From Rhodobiaceae bacterium (GTDB lineage Bacteria; Pseudomonadota; Alphaproteobacteria; Parvibaculales; Parvibaculaceae): a DNA stretch of 5,510 nt. Positions 5,446 to 5,510 of the stretch are shown here, piece by piece (position 1 is the first letter of the stretch; every line of letters starts with the position of its first letter). The DNA lies in NCBI GenBank assembly GCA_002401305.2, contig NVSO02000230.1:1-5510 (forward strand). Direction: 5' to 3'. The notes under the pieces were generated by a model, which saw nothing but the letters and a program-made list of their open reading frames with translations, had not been told where the DNA came from and searched no databases. The position numbers were made by a program, and so were the translations under genes.

Positions 5446-5474
5446 AAAAGGCCGGTCTTTGGATCGGCCTTTTT
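5446..5474 (+). terminator. Intrinsic terminator after hupB
   Basis: AAAAGGCCG (5446-5454) pairs with CGGCCTTTT (5465-5473), extended by three inner pairs (one wobble) to 12 bp with a TTTG loop. The T-run 5470-5474 continues as GTTT. It begins 23 bases after the hupB stop. The remaining bases to the window end hold no recognisable gene or tRNA. Confidence 0.92.
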
Positions 5475-5510
5475 GTTTGCCTGCTTGCTCAATCGCTAAA
5501 GACCCCGCAA

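Noticed and set aside
5485..5492. TTGCTCAA shared with 2391-2398 (and TTGCTC at 710-715)
   Set aside because: An 8-mer repeat of this kind is likely chance; no matching -10 elements were found.
1..5510. Novel defence, mobile or otherwise undescribed protein system
   Set aside because: All coding sequence is accounted for by four well-known conserved genes with intact motifs; no transposon ends, direct-repeat arrays or foreign-looking composition were seen.

Overview
The window is a conserved housekeeping locus, in order: the 3' part of clpP, then clpX, lon and a gene for the HU nucleoid protein (hupB), all on the + strand. This order, together with the ClpX and HU sequence style, points to an alphaproteobacterium with a moderate, roughly balanced base composition. 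The genus cannot be told from this window. All four proteins look intact apart from the clpP 5' end, which is cut by the window edge. There is no mobile element, CRISPR array, tRNA or rRNA, and no unfamiliar protein.

Layout: clpP ends at 413 and is followed by a 12-bp GC-rich hairpin (420-448). A 501-bp gap (414-914) holds no convincing gene but is rich in inverted repeats: a nested stem structure (about 493-633), an extended -10 promoter candidate (667-675), a branched leader structure (771-847) and a TTCG-loop hairpin touching the clpX Shine-Dalgarno. clpX (915-2180) ends in two tandem intrinsic terminators. A 294-bp AT-rich gap then leads to lon (2475-4943). It contains six A-tracts in helical phase, a perfect match to the relaxed DnaA-box consensus, and a heat-shock-type promoter match lying over the second clpX terminator. 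lon ends in a strong terminator (4967-5001). After a 203-bp gap with its own hairpin and a promoter candidate, hupB starts at a GTG (5147) and ends in a fourth strong terminator region (5446-5474).

How the genes work together: ClpX unfolds tagged or regulatory proteins and feeds them to the ClpP chamber, while Lon is a single-chain protease that removes misfolded and regulatory proteins. Together they form much of the ATP-dependent proteolysis of the cell. HU compacts DNA, and HU proteins are reported Lon substrates in some bacteria. Each gene has its own terminator and a plausible promoter region, so the locus looks like four adjacent, mostly separately controlled units rather than one operon.

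I found no new protein system. The points worth a second look are all non-coding: the folded clpP-clpX gap, the terminator/heat-shock promoter overlap, and the bent DNA with a DnaA box before lon. They come from reading by eye; no folding energies or searches were run.
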